A stretch of 64,000 nt of DNA, taken from the NCBI RefSeq assembly GCF_900005615.1, contig NZ_LN832559.1:2743001-2807000 (forward strand), in the 5' to 3' direction. This stretch comes from Paracoccus aminovorans. GTDB taxonomy: Bacteria; Pseudomonadota; Alphaproteobacteria; Rhodobacterales; Rhodobacteraceae. The notes under the pieces were generated by a model, which worked only from the letters and a program-made list of their open reading frames with translations, did no database searches and was not told the DNA's origin. Of the stretch, positions 36,916-44,888 are shown one piece after another. How positions within the stretch are numbered: the stretch's first letter is position 1; the number at the start of each line of letters is the position of its first letter. The position numbers and the translations under genes were made by a program.

Positions 36916-37838
36916 GCCTGGCCTGCTTCGCGGATGGCGCGGGTGACGGTGGCCAGGTTCTGGCCCATCTCGGTCTCGAACTTTTCCGGCGTATAGTCGC
37001 CGTGGATGATATGCGACAGCGGATACATGGTGACGCCGGTTTCCGCCTGGATGGTCTCGACATAAGCCGAGGGGAAGTTGGATTCCGAAAAGATCACCGA
37101 GACGTTCATCGCCCGGATCTTCTCGATGGTGCGCGCCAGCTGCGAAGGCGAGGGCTCGATGCCATGGGCGGGCTCGACCACGGCGCTGACCTCCAGCCCG
37201 AATTCGCGCAACAGGTAGTCATAGGCGCCATGGATGGTGGCGACGCGGAAATCAGGCGACGGCGCCGCGACCACCTGCGCCAGCGCATCGGCGCGCAGCT
37301 TGCGCAGCCGGCGGTTATAGGCGCGGGCGTTGCCGGCGAAGGCCTCGGCCCGGTCGGGATGAAGCGCGCCCAGATCGGTCGCGATGGTCTGGACCTGCGA
37401 AATCGCACCGGCGATCGACAGGAAGGTGTGCGAATTCACCACCCGCCCGCCGATGGTGTCGCCCAGGCCGCGAGCGAAGGCGCCGACGGCGGGCAGCAGC
37501 GGCACGTTGCGGTTGGCCTCGATCACCGGCACGTCGGGCCGTTCCGAGGCGGCGATCATGCGGCCGGCGAAATCGTCATGGCCGATGCCGTTCAGCACCA
37601 CCGCGTCCAGCGCGCCGATGCGGCGGATGTCCTCGGCCCGCGGTTCATAGGCATGGGGGTTGAAGCCGACCGGCACCAGCGGCACGGCCTGGCCGGCATC
37701 GCCGGCGATATTGGCGACCCAGGAATAATAGGGATGCAGCGTCACGCCGATGCGCAGCGGCGGCCGGGCCGCGTGGGCACGGGCGACGAAGGGCAGCGAA
37801 AGTCCGGCCGCCAGAAGGCCGCGTCTCGTCAGGCTCAA
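36912..37838 (-). CDS. Metal ABC transporter substrate-binding protein (ZnuA/TroA family, TTG start)
   Basis: A 308-residue cluster A-I binding protein. A twin-arginine-like or Sec signal (TRRGLLAAGLSLPF, cleavage after about 23) precedes the mature protein. The metal ligands are visible as His36 (THLHPYY-type, here TLHPYYSW), His62 (NPHAYEP), His137 (NSHTFLS) and the later TIHGAYDYLL histidine with a C-terminal acidic residue. The His/Asp-rich loop of many zinc-specific ZnuA proteins is missing, so Zn, Mn and Fe all remain possible. The start is TTG at 37838, overlapping the upstream stop (TTGA); no in-frame ATG lies nearby. Confidence 0.88.
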   Translation of the reverse strand: MSLTRRGLLAAGLSLPFVARAHAARPPLRIGVTLHPYYSWVANIAGDAGQAVPLVPVGFNPHAYEPRAEDIRRIGALDAVVLNGIGHDDFAGRMIAASERPDVPVIEANRNVPLLPAVGAFARGLGDTIGGRVVNSHTFLSIAGAISQVQTIATDLGALHPDRAEAFAGNARAYNRRLRKLRADALAQVVAAPSPDFRVATIHGAYDYLLREFGLEVSAVVEPAHGIEPSPSQLARTIEKIRAMNVSVIFSESNFPSAYVETIQAETGVTMYPLSHIIHGDYTPEKFETEMGQNLATVTRAIREAGQA

Positions 37839-38401
37839 TGCGGGGCATCCTTTCGGGTCACGCTGGCGTCGTAGCGGGTCACGACCTGCCGCCAGCCGGC
37901 GGCGATCAGCCCGGCATCGGCCAGGTCGGAGTCGGCCAGATCGGAGGCATCGGACAGGGTCTCGCCGATCCAGACCGTCGGCGTCCGGTCCTGAAGCCGC
38001 AGCAGCATCGCCCGCGCCGTCTCGGGCCGCTCTGGCAGGCCAAGCCAGGCGCGAAAGATTCCGGACTCGACCAGCCGCCAGCCATGTCCGCCGCGCGCCG
38101 CGGCGGTGGCATCGGCGACGAAGGGCGGCAGCCCCTCTTCGGCCAGGGCTTGCGGCGAACTGTCGGGCAGGAAGGGGATTTCCGCCGCCGCGTTCAGCAG
38201 GTCGGCGGTCAGCCCCTGTTCGGCGGCGTTCAGGCCGCTGCGCAGATCGATCTGCCAGCCCGGCAGGGCCGCGAGTTCGCCGCGGTCGCGGTGCAGCGAC
38301 ACCACGGCGGCCGCGACCGCCAGGATCGCCGCGACCAGCACCGCCACCGCAAGGCTTTCCCGCCGCCCCGAGGCCGGCGGGACCAGGACGCGCGTGGTCA
38401 C
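37835..38401 (-). CDS. DUF6162-like membrane-anchored protein
   Basis: A 188-residue protein with one N-terminal transmembrane segment (about residues 17-36, AVAVLVAAILAVAAAVV) and a periplasmic remainder without cysteines. It resembles the DUF6162 family, found next to metal ABC transporters and PepSY proteins in Rhodobacterales. Start is a GTG overlapping the previous stop by 4 bp. Function unknown; its place between PepSY-side genes and ABC genes suggests a role in handing the metal from the outer membrane to the transporter. Confidence 0.7.
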   Translation of the reverse strand: MTTRVLVPPASGRRESLAVAVLVAAILAVAAAVVSLHRDRGELAALPGWQIDLRSGLNAAEQGLTADLLNAAAEIPFLPDSSPQALAEEGLPPFVADATAAARGGHGWRLVESGIFRAWLGLPERPETARAMLLRLQDRTPTVWIGETLSDASDLADSDLADAGLIAAGWRQVVTRYDASVTRKDAPH

Positions 38402-38715
38402 GGGGTCAGCCCCTCGACATCCTGCCAGTCCACCTCGACCACATGGCCGGGGCCGGCGTCGAAGAGGATGTAGAACTCGCCCTCCGGTTTCGGGAAATCC
38501 ACCTTGGACGAGGCGTCGAACTTGGCGGGGACCAGCACCTCCTCGTCATAAGAGATCACGTCCAGCTTGACCCCCTCGGCGCCGGTGCCGTCCGAGAACC
38601 CGCCCTGGCAGGTGATCTTGCCGCCCTGCGCCACGCAGGTGCAGAACGGATAGTGCGCTGCGGCGGGCAGCGCCGACAGGACCAGGGCCGCCAGGGCCGG
38701 GGCGATGCGTTTCAT
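38398..38715 (-). CDS. Small exported cysteine-containing protein
   Basis: A 105-residue protein with a clear signal peptide (ALAALVLSALPAAA, cleavage near residue 20). The mature part starts HYPFCTCVAQGGKITCQGGFSD, with three cysteines and an N-terminal histidine that could bind metal, then a beta-rich region. Members of no family I can name. Fourth-from-left-to-right position in the operon: after the PepSY-side anchored protein and before the DUF6162-like protein, joined by 4-bp overlaps on both sides. Confidence 0.7.
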   Translation of the reverse strand: MKRIAPALAALVLSALPAAAHYPFCTCVAQGGKITCQGGFSDGTGAEGVKLDVISYDEEVLVPAKFDASSKVDFPKPEGEFYILFDAGPGHVVEVDWQDVEGLTP

Positions 38716-39260
38716 TTGCGTTTCTCCTGGATGCGGCGCAGCCAATCCGCCGTCGCGGGCGAGACCTCGGCCAGCGGGATCTCGGCCTTGTGGACGCTGC
38801 CGTCCCATTCCTCGACCGTCAGCCACAGCCCGTCGTCGGGCCGGGCGCTTTCCGGCACCGCCAGATCGGCGCTTTGCCGCGCCGGCGGGCCGCTGAACAT
38901 CGCCCCCGCCGCCCGCAGCGACCGCGGCTTGCCGATGCGGACATGCACGGCGCGGATGCGGTCGTCGCAGCCGGTGCATTGGGCCAGGCGGAACACCTTG
39001 CGCTTGCCGGCGATACCGGCGTCGATGGGGGCATAGGCGTCGAATTCCACCAGCTTCAGCGCGAAAGGTCCGACCTCGACCGCGCTCGGCGCGCGCGCGC
39101 CCAGGCCCGCCTCGCCGGTATCGAGACGGGCGAGGTGATAGAAGGACGGGAAAGCCCCGACCGGCAGCAGGATCAGCAGCGCGCACAGATGAAAGCGCCA
39201 GTCCTGCCACCAGCGGCCCAGCCGGGTGGCGGCGGTGCCGCGCGCGACCCCCGCGCTCAT
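38712..39260 (-). CDS. Membrane-anchored protein of the PepSY metal-uptake operon
   Basis: A 182-residue protein with one N-terminal transmembrane segment (about 24-43, FHLCALLILLPVGAFPSF) and a periplasmic domain with a CxxC pair (QCTGCDDRIRAVHVRIG, about residues 94-110). The CxxC and nearby His could bind a metal or be redox active. Family not recognised. The ATG overlaps the PepSY gene stop by 4 bp. Confidence 0.7.
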   Translation of the reverse strand: MSAGVARGTAATRLGRWWQDWRFHLCALLILLPVGAFPSFYHLARLDTGEAGLGARAPSAVEVGPFALKLVEFDAYAPIDAGIAGKRKVFRLAQCTGCDDRIRAVHVRIGKPRSLRAAGAMFSGPPARQSADLAVPESARPDDGLWLTVEEWDGSVHKAEIPLAEVSPATADWLRRIQEKRK

Positions 39261-40468
39261 TCCGCGGGCTCCAGCCGGGCGGCGCGGCGTTCGGCGATGA
39301 AGACGCCGGTCTCGCGCGCGGTGCGCTTGGTCCAGATCAGCATGCCCGACAGCACCATCATCGACAGCAGCACACCGAAGAGGAAATAGACCAGTTTCAG
39401 GCCGACGCCCCAGAAATCGCCGAAATGCAGCGGATACATCGATTCGGTGACCAGTTCGACCGTGGTCTTGTCCGAGACCCGGCGCAGGTCCACAACTTGG
39501 CCGTCATAGGGGTTGATCGAGGCGGTCTCGTAGAACAGCGGAACCGTCCCGCGGCCGAAGATCCCGGCGGGCGAGAAGGCGTCGCCGGGCAGCGACAGAT
39601 AGTCCACATGTAGCCCCGGATGCGCCGCCTTGGCCGAGGCGATGATCGCGTCCAGGCTGACCGGCGGCAGATCGGCGCGGCTGGCGACCTGGGGCACCGT
39701 CTCGCGGTCCAGCACCACCGGCACCCCGGCGGTCGAAACGGTGATGCCGTTGTCCGACAGCAGCGCCTGGATGAAGAACCAGGTCCCGGTCACGCCGATA
39801 ATGGCGACGAAGGGGATCGACCAGATCCCGGCCAGGCGGTGGAAGTCGCCCCAGAAGGTGCGGGCGCCCTTGCCGATTCGCAGCCGCGGCTTGAAATAGG
39901 CGCGCCAGAATTTCTTGTAGACCAGGATGCCGGTGATCAGCGATCCCAGCATCGGGATGCCCATGAAGGACACCGCATACCAGCCCCAGGAATAGCCGCC
40001 GGTCCAGGGCAGGAACAGCCAGCCGTGCAGGGCGCGGATGAAATAGCGGAATCCGACCGTGCCGGCGACGCCCTGGACCTGGCCGTCATAGGGGTTGACG
40101 TAAAGCGTGCTGGCGGTGCCGCCGGCATCGACGATGCCGACCGAGGGGGCGAAATGGGTTTCGACCGGCCACGAGATATCGGTGACGCGGCTGCCCGGAC
40201 GCTGCTCCAGCACCGCGGCGACCATGGCGTCGGCCCCGAGCCGCTGTTCCACCCCCGCCGGGCGCGAGGCGCGGACATCGGGATTGGTCACCCAGATCAG
40301 CTCGTGGCTGATGGTGGCGATGGTGCCCGTCACGCAGATGAAAAAGATATAGGCCCAAAGCGGCAGCGCCAGCCAGCCGTGCAAAAGCAGCCACAGCCGC
40401 GCCAGACTGCCCTTCTTGCGCTTGGCCGGCCTTGCCGCCGTTCCGCCGATACGACTCTGTCCCGTCAT
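39257..40468 (-). CDS. PepSY-associated transmembrane protein (PiuB/FegB-like)
   Basis: A 403-residue inner-membrane protein with four transmembrane helices (about 24-48, 150-172, 205-225 and 355-378) and two periplasmic loops carrying PepSY-like repeats, each with a YVNPYDGQV-type motif (residues about 122-130 and 300-308). Proteins of this type sit beside TonB-dependent receptors and are thought to reduce or release the imported ferric or metal complex in the periplasm. It is the first gene of the eight-gene operon and divergent from the receptor gene. ATG start at 40468. Confidence 0.88.
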   Translation of the reverse strand: MTGQSRIGGTAARPAKRKKGSLARLWLLLHGWLALPLWAYIFFICVTGTIATISHELIWVTNPDVRASRPAGVEQRLGADAMVAAVLEQRPGSRVTDISWPVETHFAPSVGIVDAGGTASTLYVNPYDGQVQGVAGTVGFRYFIRALHGWLFLPWTGGYSWGWYAVSFMGIPMLGSLITGILVYKKFWRAYFKPRLRIGKGARTFWGDFHRLAGIWSIPFVAIIGVTGTWFFIQALLSDNGITVSTAGVPVVLDRETVPQVASRADLPPVSLDAIIASAKAAHPGLHVDYLSLPGDAFSPAGIFGRGTVPLFYETASINPYDGQVVDLRRVSDKTTVELVTESMYPLHFGDFWGVGLKLVYFLFGVLLSMMVLSGMLIWTKRTARETGVFIAERRAARLEPAE

Positions 40469-40768
40469 CGTCCGCCCCGCCCTCGTCCCGCCGCGATTAT
40501 CGCAAAACTTTTCAGAGTGGAATAGTCAGAAATAAGACGCGGCGGAATTGCCGCCGACGCCGCCCGGGTGTCACGGCGGCGACACAGGACGCGGAAACCG
40601 CGGACCGCCCCCTATACGGCGGCCGTCAAATCCAGCAAATACTTTGTCCGGAAGTCCGGCAGATACCCCAGCCAGGCGATCGCGCGGCGATCACCCAGCG
40701 ACCCTTTCCCCTTTTGAGCCATCCTCGCCCGCCACCCCTGGCCGCGGGCCTTCGCAGGAGATATTGCC
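40469..40768. other. Divergent promoter region of the metal-uptake genes
   Basis: 300 bp between the PepSY operon and the receptor gene. An AT-richer part at about 40500-40540 (acttttcagagtggaatagt and following) is the likely place for promoters and a metal-responsive operator. No site matching a known Fur, Zur, Irr or RirA consensus could be called with confidence. Confidence 0.4.
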
Positions 40769-42985
40769 ATGCCCCAGGCATCGCATCGCAGAAAACTCGT
40801 CCGGCTGGCCGGCAGCACCTGCCTGGCCGCCCTGGCCCTGTCGGGCGCCGCCACCCTGGCGGCCCCGGCGCGGGCGCAGCAGGCGGCGGCCGCGCCCGTG
40901 GTGCTGGATACCGTCGTTCTGGAAGGCGACGGCGCGACCGAGAACAGCGGCAGCTACACCACCCCCGCCGATTCGGGCACCGCCGCCGGCCTGGCGCTGA
41001 CGGTGCGCGAGACGCCGCAATCGGTCAGCATCCTCACCAGCCAGCAGATCCGCGACAAGGGCATCTCGACCCTGAACCAGGCCGTGGACTGGACCCCGGG
41101 CCTGACCGCGATGCAGGGCAACGGCGAATTCCGCTGGGTCTTCTACGCCCGCGGCTCGGCGGTCGAGAACCAGCAGTTCGACGGGGTCCCGAACTATGTC
41201 CACTACTATTCCCGCGACGTGAACCCGCAGGAGGACCTGGCCATCCTCGACCGGATCGAGGTCGTGCGCGGCGCCACCGGCCTGCTGGAGGGCACCGGCA
41301 ATCCCTCGGCCTCGATCAACCTGGTGCGCAAACTGCCGACCGCGGTGCGGCAAAGCTCGGTCGAGGCGGAGCTGTCCAGCTTCGGCAATGCCCGGCTGAC
41401 CTACGACACCTCGGGGCCGATCAGCCGCGACGGCCGCCTGCGCGGGCGTTTCGTCGCCTCGGGCCTTGGCGGCGACGGCCAGCGCGACAACCTGACCGAC
41501 GAACGCCAGCTTTACTATGCCACGCTGGATTACGACCTGACCGAGACCACCAGGGTGAACATCGGCCTCAGCTACGGCAGGGAAAACATCGACGGCTATT
41601 CCTGGGGCGGGCTCTGGACCCGGCAGGACGGCGGCTTCTACGATTTCGACGCCCGCACCTCGCCCTCGACCGACTGGGAATATTCGGATCGCCGGCAGAC
41701 GGTCGGCTATTTCTCGCTGTCGCATGAATTCGACAACGGCTGGACGCTGGACGCCAAGGCCCGCGCCTCGGACGGCGACGTGGATATGCTGTCGTCCTAC
41801 ATGTATTACGACGCTGCCGGGACGCTGTATCGCGACGGGGCGCTGTTTCACTATATCAGCCAGACCGTCTCGGCCGATGTCCGGCTGGCGGGGCCGGTCG
41901 AGCTGTTCGGCCGCAGCCACGACCTGGTCTTCGGCATCAACGGCAACCGCGACCGCACCCGCTACGACGGCGCGAATCCCTATAACTACGCCTTTGCCGA
42001 CCCTTCGGTCGCCGATCCGGGCGAGCATCCCTTTCCCGCCCCGAACGACGTGACCTATTTCGGCGAGATGGTGTCGCGCAACTACGGCGCCTATGCCGCG
42101 GCGCGCTGGAGCCTGTCGGACCGCACCAAGCTGATCACCGGCGCGCGCCTGTCTTGGTACGAGCTCGACGACCACAACGGCTATGACGGCAGCGACAACC
42201 GCAGCGGCTTCAAGGCCGACGGCGAATTCGTCCCCTACCTGGGCCTGGTCCACGACCTGAACCAGGACTGGATGGTCTATGGCAGCTATACCGGCATCTT
42301 CAGCCCGCAATCCGCGCGCGGGGTGAACGGGCTGCTGGATCCGGTCGAGGGCAAGAACTACGAGATCGGCACCAAGGCCGCGCTGCTGGACGGCGGGCTG
42401 ACCTTTGCCGCGGCCCTGTTCCAGACCGACCAGGACGGGCTGGCCGAAACCGATCCCGACCATAGCGGTTGCGGCGGGCCTGGCCCCACCTGTTCGGTCA
42501 ACGCCGGGCTGATCCGCACCCGCGGCCTGGAACTGGAGCTGACCGGGACGATCGGCGAGCGCTGGAACATCGCCGCCGGCTATACCTATGCCAAGGCGAA
42601 GTATCAGGAGGGCGAGAACGCCGGCCAGCGCTTCAACACCGGCACCGCGCCGATGCACCTGCTGAAGCTGGGCGCCACCTATCGCATGGCCGGCGCTCTG
42701 GAGGGTCTGACCCTGGGCGGCGCGCTGCGCTTCCAGAGCCGGACCTTCGTCGATGCGCCCGAGGGCAGCTTCGACAGCGGCGGCCTGCCCTATCGCATCG
42801 ACCAGGGCGGCTTCGCCGTGGTGGACCTGATGGCGCGCTACGCGTTCTCGGAGGAAACGGCGCTGCAGCTGAATGTCGCGAACCTGTTCGACAAGACCTA
42901 TTACTCGGCCATCGCAAGCCCCGGTTACGGCAATTTCATCGGCCCCGAGCGCCACGCCACGCTGACCCTGCTCCACCGGTTCTAG
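40769..42985 (+). CDS. TonB-dependent siderophore-type outer-membrane receptor
   Basis: A 738-residue outer-membrane receptor. A long signal peptide (cleavage near ARAQ, about residue 36) is followed by the plug domain (about 45-190) containing VRETPQSVSILTSQQIRDKG and the IEVVRGATGLLEGTGNPSASINLVRK block typical of siderophore receptors. The 22-strand barrel follows and ends in a C-terminal phenylalanine (LLHRF). The ATG has GCAGGAG upstream. It is divergent from the PepSY/ABC operon and probably imports the metal complex that this operon processes. The ligand is unknown. Confidence 0.93.
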   Translation: MPQASHRRKLVRLAGSTCLAALALSGAATLAAPARAQQAAAAPVVLDTVVLEGDGATENSGSYTTPADSGTAAGLALTVRETPQSVSILTSQQIRDKGISTLNQAVDWTPGLTAMQGNGEFRWVFYARGSAVENQQFDGVPNYVHYYSRDVNPQEDLAILDRIEVVRGATGLLEGTGNPSASINLVRKLPTAVRQSSVEAELSSFGNARLTYDTSGPISRDGRLRGRFVASGLGGDGQRDNLTDERQLYYATLDYDLTETTRVNIGLSYGRENIDGYSWGGLWTRQDGGFYDFDARTSPSTDWEYSDRRQTVGYFSLSHEFDNGWTLDAKARASDGDVDMLSSYMYYDAAGTLYRDGALFHYISQTVSADVRLAGPVELFGRSHDLVFGINGNRDRTRYDGANPYNYAFADPSVADPGEHPFPAPNDVTYFGEMVSRNYGAYAAARWSLSDRTKLITGARLSWYELDDHNGYDGSDNRSGFKADGEFVPYLGLVHDLNQDWMVYGSYTGIFSPQSARGVNGLLDPVEGKNYEIGTKAALLDGGLTFAAALFQTDQDGLAETDPDHSGCGGPGPTCSVNAGLIRTRGLELELTGTIGERWNIAAGYTYAKAKYQEGENAGQRFNTGTAPMHLLKLGATYRMAGALEGLTLGGALRFQSRTFVDAPEGSFDSGGLPYRIDQGGFAVVDLMARYAFSEETALQLNVANLFDKTYYSAIASPGYGNFIGPERHATLTLLHRF

Positions 42986-43297
42986 GCAGCGGTCGCGGCG
43001 GCGCGCGTCGCCGCAGGTCGACGGCACCGGCCCGGGGCGGATCCGCCCCGGCGCCCCCGCGCGCCCCGCATCCGGCCGGGGCGACGATTCGCCGCAGGGT
43101 CCGGGTTTGCGGCCGCCGCGTCGCGCGAAGCCCGCGTCCGGGGCTTGCCGGCAAAGGCGGGCGGGCGATTCCGGCCCGGCGCCGATATGCGCAATAACGC
43201 CACGGCGCCGGCGGGCGGCTTGCAAAAACTCCTTGGCAGGCCATGCAAAAAAATGTGAGCCTCCGGCCCTGTGGATTTTAGGAAAGGGAGGAATCCG
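42986..43297. other. Intergenic region with a 20-bp palindrome
   Basis: About 310 bp, very GC-rich at first. A perfect 20-bp palindrome, ccggggcggatccgccccgg, is at 43032-43051; no T-run follows. Nearer the universal stress gene the DNA becomes AT-richer (ttgcaaaaactcc, gcaaaaaaatgtgag), where its promoter probably lies. No FNR-type site was seen. Confidence 0.45.
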
Positions 43298-43711
43298 ATG
43301 ATCCAAAAGATACTCTGTCCCACTGACGGAACCGATCATTCCGACATCGCCGTGGTCTATGCCGCGCAGCTTGCCGCGAAATTCGGCGTGCCGCTGACGG
43401 TCTGCGTGGTGAACATCGCCCATGGCGGCGCCCGCGGCCCGGTCATCAACCACTGGACCGACCAGGAAATGTCCGAGAAGCTGGACCGCGCCCGCGCCCT
43501 GGTGCGCGACAACGGCGTCCCCGACGCAAAGATGGTGGACATCGTCAGCCGCGAAGCCGCCGCCGGCATCGTCAGCTATGCCGAGCACAACGGCTTCGAC
43601 CACATCGTCGTCGGCACTGGCGACAAGCGCGGCCTGTCGCGGCTGATGATCGGCTCGGTCGCCGCCGACGTGATGGCGCGCGCGCATTGCACCGTGACCG
43701 TCGCCCGCTGA
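43298..43711 (+). CDS. Universal stress protein, UspA family
   Basis: A 137-residue single-domain Usp. It begins MIQKILCPTDGTDHSDIAV, and the ATP-binding loop is VVGTGDKRGLSRLMIGSVAADVM (G-2x-G-9x-G pattern, about residues 109-131), so it is likely an ATP-binding Usp. AAGGGAGGAA precedes the ATG. Such proteins aid survival under growth arrest or low oxygen; the exact stimulus is unknown. Confidence 0.92.
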   Translation: MIQKILCPTDGTDHSDIAVVYAAQLAAKFGVPLTVCVVNIAHGGARGPVINHWTDQEMSEKLDRARALVRDNGVPDAKMVDIVSREAAAGIVSYAEHNGFDHIVVGTGDKRGLSRLMIGSVAADVMARAHCTVTVAR

Positions 43712-43745
43712 AGCCGGGCTGACACCACGCCCCCTGCCTGAAAAG

Positions 43746-43788
43746 ACCCGGCCGCGCGCTTTGGTCCGCGCGGCCACGGGTTTCCTTG
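43746..43788 (+). terminator. Terminator of the universal stress gene
   Basis: acccg + gccgcgcg pairs with cgcgcggc + (a) cgggt around an 8-nt loop, followed by TTTCCTTG. Starts 35 bp after the stop codon. Confidence 0.6.
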
Positions 43789-43910
43789 TCCTGCAATCGC
43801 GACAGCCGCCTCCCGCCCGGACCCTTCCGAGGCGGGGCTTTCCGCATGGGCGCCTCTCGGCCCCGCCAGCCGTCGCCCTGTGCGGTTTCCCCCCATCCGA
43901 AAGAAGAAAC

Positions 43911-43939
43911 TTGACAGAATGTCGCAGGGCACGTTTCTT
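43911..43939 (+). promoter_or_regulatory. Candidate promoter of the permease operon
   Basis: TTGACA (43911-43916), 17-nt spacer, TTTCTT (43934-43939); the -35 is perfect, the -10 weak. It lies 93 bp upstream of the first gene of the operon. Confidence 0.4.
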
Positions 43940-44031
43940 GTAGGGAAAAAAGTTTTCGACCGCAGAAACAAGCGCAGTGGCCCGGCGCGCGGGAGATCCA
44001 TCAAAAATCGGGCCATCAGGGAGGATAAAAC

Positions 44032-44334
44032 GTGTCGGATCTGACAAAGCGGATCAAGGCCATGCACCAGCGCGACATCGCTGTGGCGCTGGCCTTCGTC
44101 CTGGGGCTTTGGTTTGCGATCATCTTCGTGGCGATCGAAACCTGGCCGCTCGCGCCCACGCCGGCGGCGCGCACGATCCTGTTGATCAGCGGCGCCGTGG
44201 TGCTGCTGTTCAACTCGGCCGCGATCATGGCGATGCTGCGCCATTACCGCGAGGACCGCGACTTCATGTACGGGCTGGACATCCAGTTCCTGGACGAAGC
44301 CCGCGAAGCCAAGAGGGCCCGCCGCCATGCCTAG
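44032..44334 (+). CDS. Small two-helix membrane protein (permease operon)
   Basis: A 100-residue protein with two hydrophobic helices (about 16-36 and 47-67) and a charged C-terminus with RHYREDRDFMYGLDIQFLDEARE. Start is GTG with GGGAGGATAA upstream. First gene of an operon of small membrane proteins and an APC permease; the next gene overlaps it by 8 bp. No family recognised. Confidence 0.75.
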   Translation: MSDLTKRIKAMHQRDIAVALAFVLGLWFAIIFVAIETWPLAPTPAARTILLISGAVVLLFNSAAIMAMLRHYREDRDFMYGLDIQFLDEAREAKRARRHA

Positions 44335-44704
44335 ATATGTCGCCCCGACCCAGGGCAAGGTCGGCCAGATCATCGACGTGATCGTGCTGCTGATCATGGC
44401 CATCGGCGCCCTTTACATCCCGCTGTGGATGGGCCTTGCCGGCTCGGCCAAGACCCCGCAGGCCATCGAGAACCCGACCTGGGAATCGCTGGGCCAGAAC
44501 CCGGTCATGGTCGAGCAATGGCAGAAGCTGGGCTATGCCGACCCCGCCTCGGCCGCGGAACTGATCACGGCGCGCTTCGACTACAGCTTCTCGATCACGG
44601 CGCTGATCGTGATGATCGTGGTCATCGTGGGCTATTACGCGATCCTGCTGCGGTTCTCCGAGAAGGAATACCGCGAGGTGATCGCCGAGAAATTCGGCGA
44701 GTGA
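44327..44704 (+). CDS. Small two-helix membrane protein (permease operon)
   Basis: A 125-residue protein with hydrophobic helices at about 14-36 and 88-108, joined by a polar region with PTWESLGQNPVMVEQWQKLGYAD. The C-terminus FSEKEYREVIAEKFGE is charged and probably cytoplasmic. It overlaps the previous gene by 8 bp. Unknown function; most likely a partner of the permease encoded 200 bp downstream. Confidence 0.75.
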   Translation: MPRYVAPTQGKVGQIIDVIVLLIMAIGALYIPLWMGLAGSAKTPQAIENPTWESLGQNPVMVEQWQKLGYADPASAAELITARFDYSFSITALIVMIVVIVGYYAILLRFSEKEYREVIAEKFGE

Positions 44705-44713
44705 GGGGCCAAC

Positions 44714-44887
44714 ATGGATCTGTTTGACTTTCTGGAATACGCGGCCTGGGCGGTATCGTTCCTGTTCGGCCTCTTCATCGTGATCGACTGGATCAGGACC
44801 GACAGCACCTACAGCGAGGAATTCCTGACCTCCTCGCGCGAGGGCGAGCTGGAAGCTCTGACCGAAGAACAGCATCACCGGGGGTAA
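44714..44887 (+). CDS. 57-residue membrane protein (permease operon)
   Basis: A very small protein, MDLFDFLEYAAWAVSFLFGLF at the N-terminus forming one transmembrane helix (about 8-28), then an acidic tail ending in EEQHHRG. It starts 9 bp after the preceding stop with GAGGGG upstream, and ends one base before the permease ATG (TAACATG), so it is tightly packed in the operon. Conserved spacing and good codon usage support it as a real gene. Confidence 0.7.
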   Translation: MDLFDFLEYAAWAVSFLFGLFIVIDWIRTDSTYSEEFLTSSREGELEALTEEQHHRG

Positions 44888-44888
44888 C

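Larger units (their letters stand above)
43712..44031. other. Intergenic region between the stress gene and the permease operon
   Basis: 320 bp. It holds the hairpin terminator of the stress gene (43746-43788) and a promoter-like TTGACA (43911-43916) ahead of the permease operon, with GGGAGGA just before the first start codon. No coding frame was supported. Confidence 0.5.

Noticed and set aside
40469..40768. Fur/Zur/Irr-type operator between the receptor and PepSY operon
   Set aside because: An AT-rich patch is present but no repeat matches a known consensus well enough.
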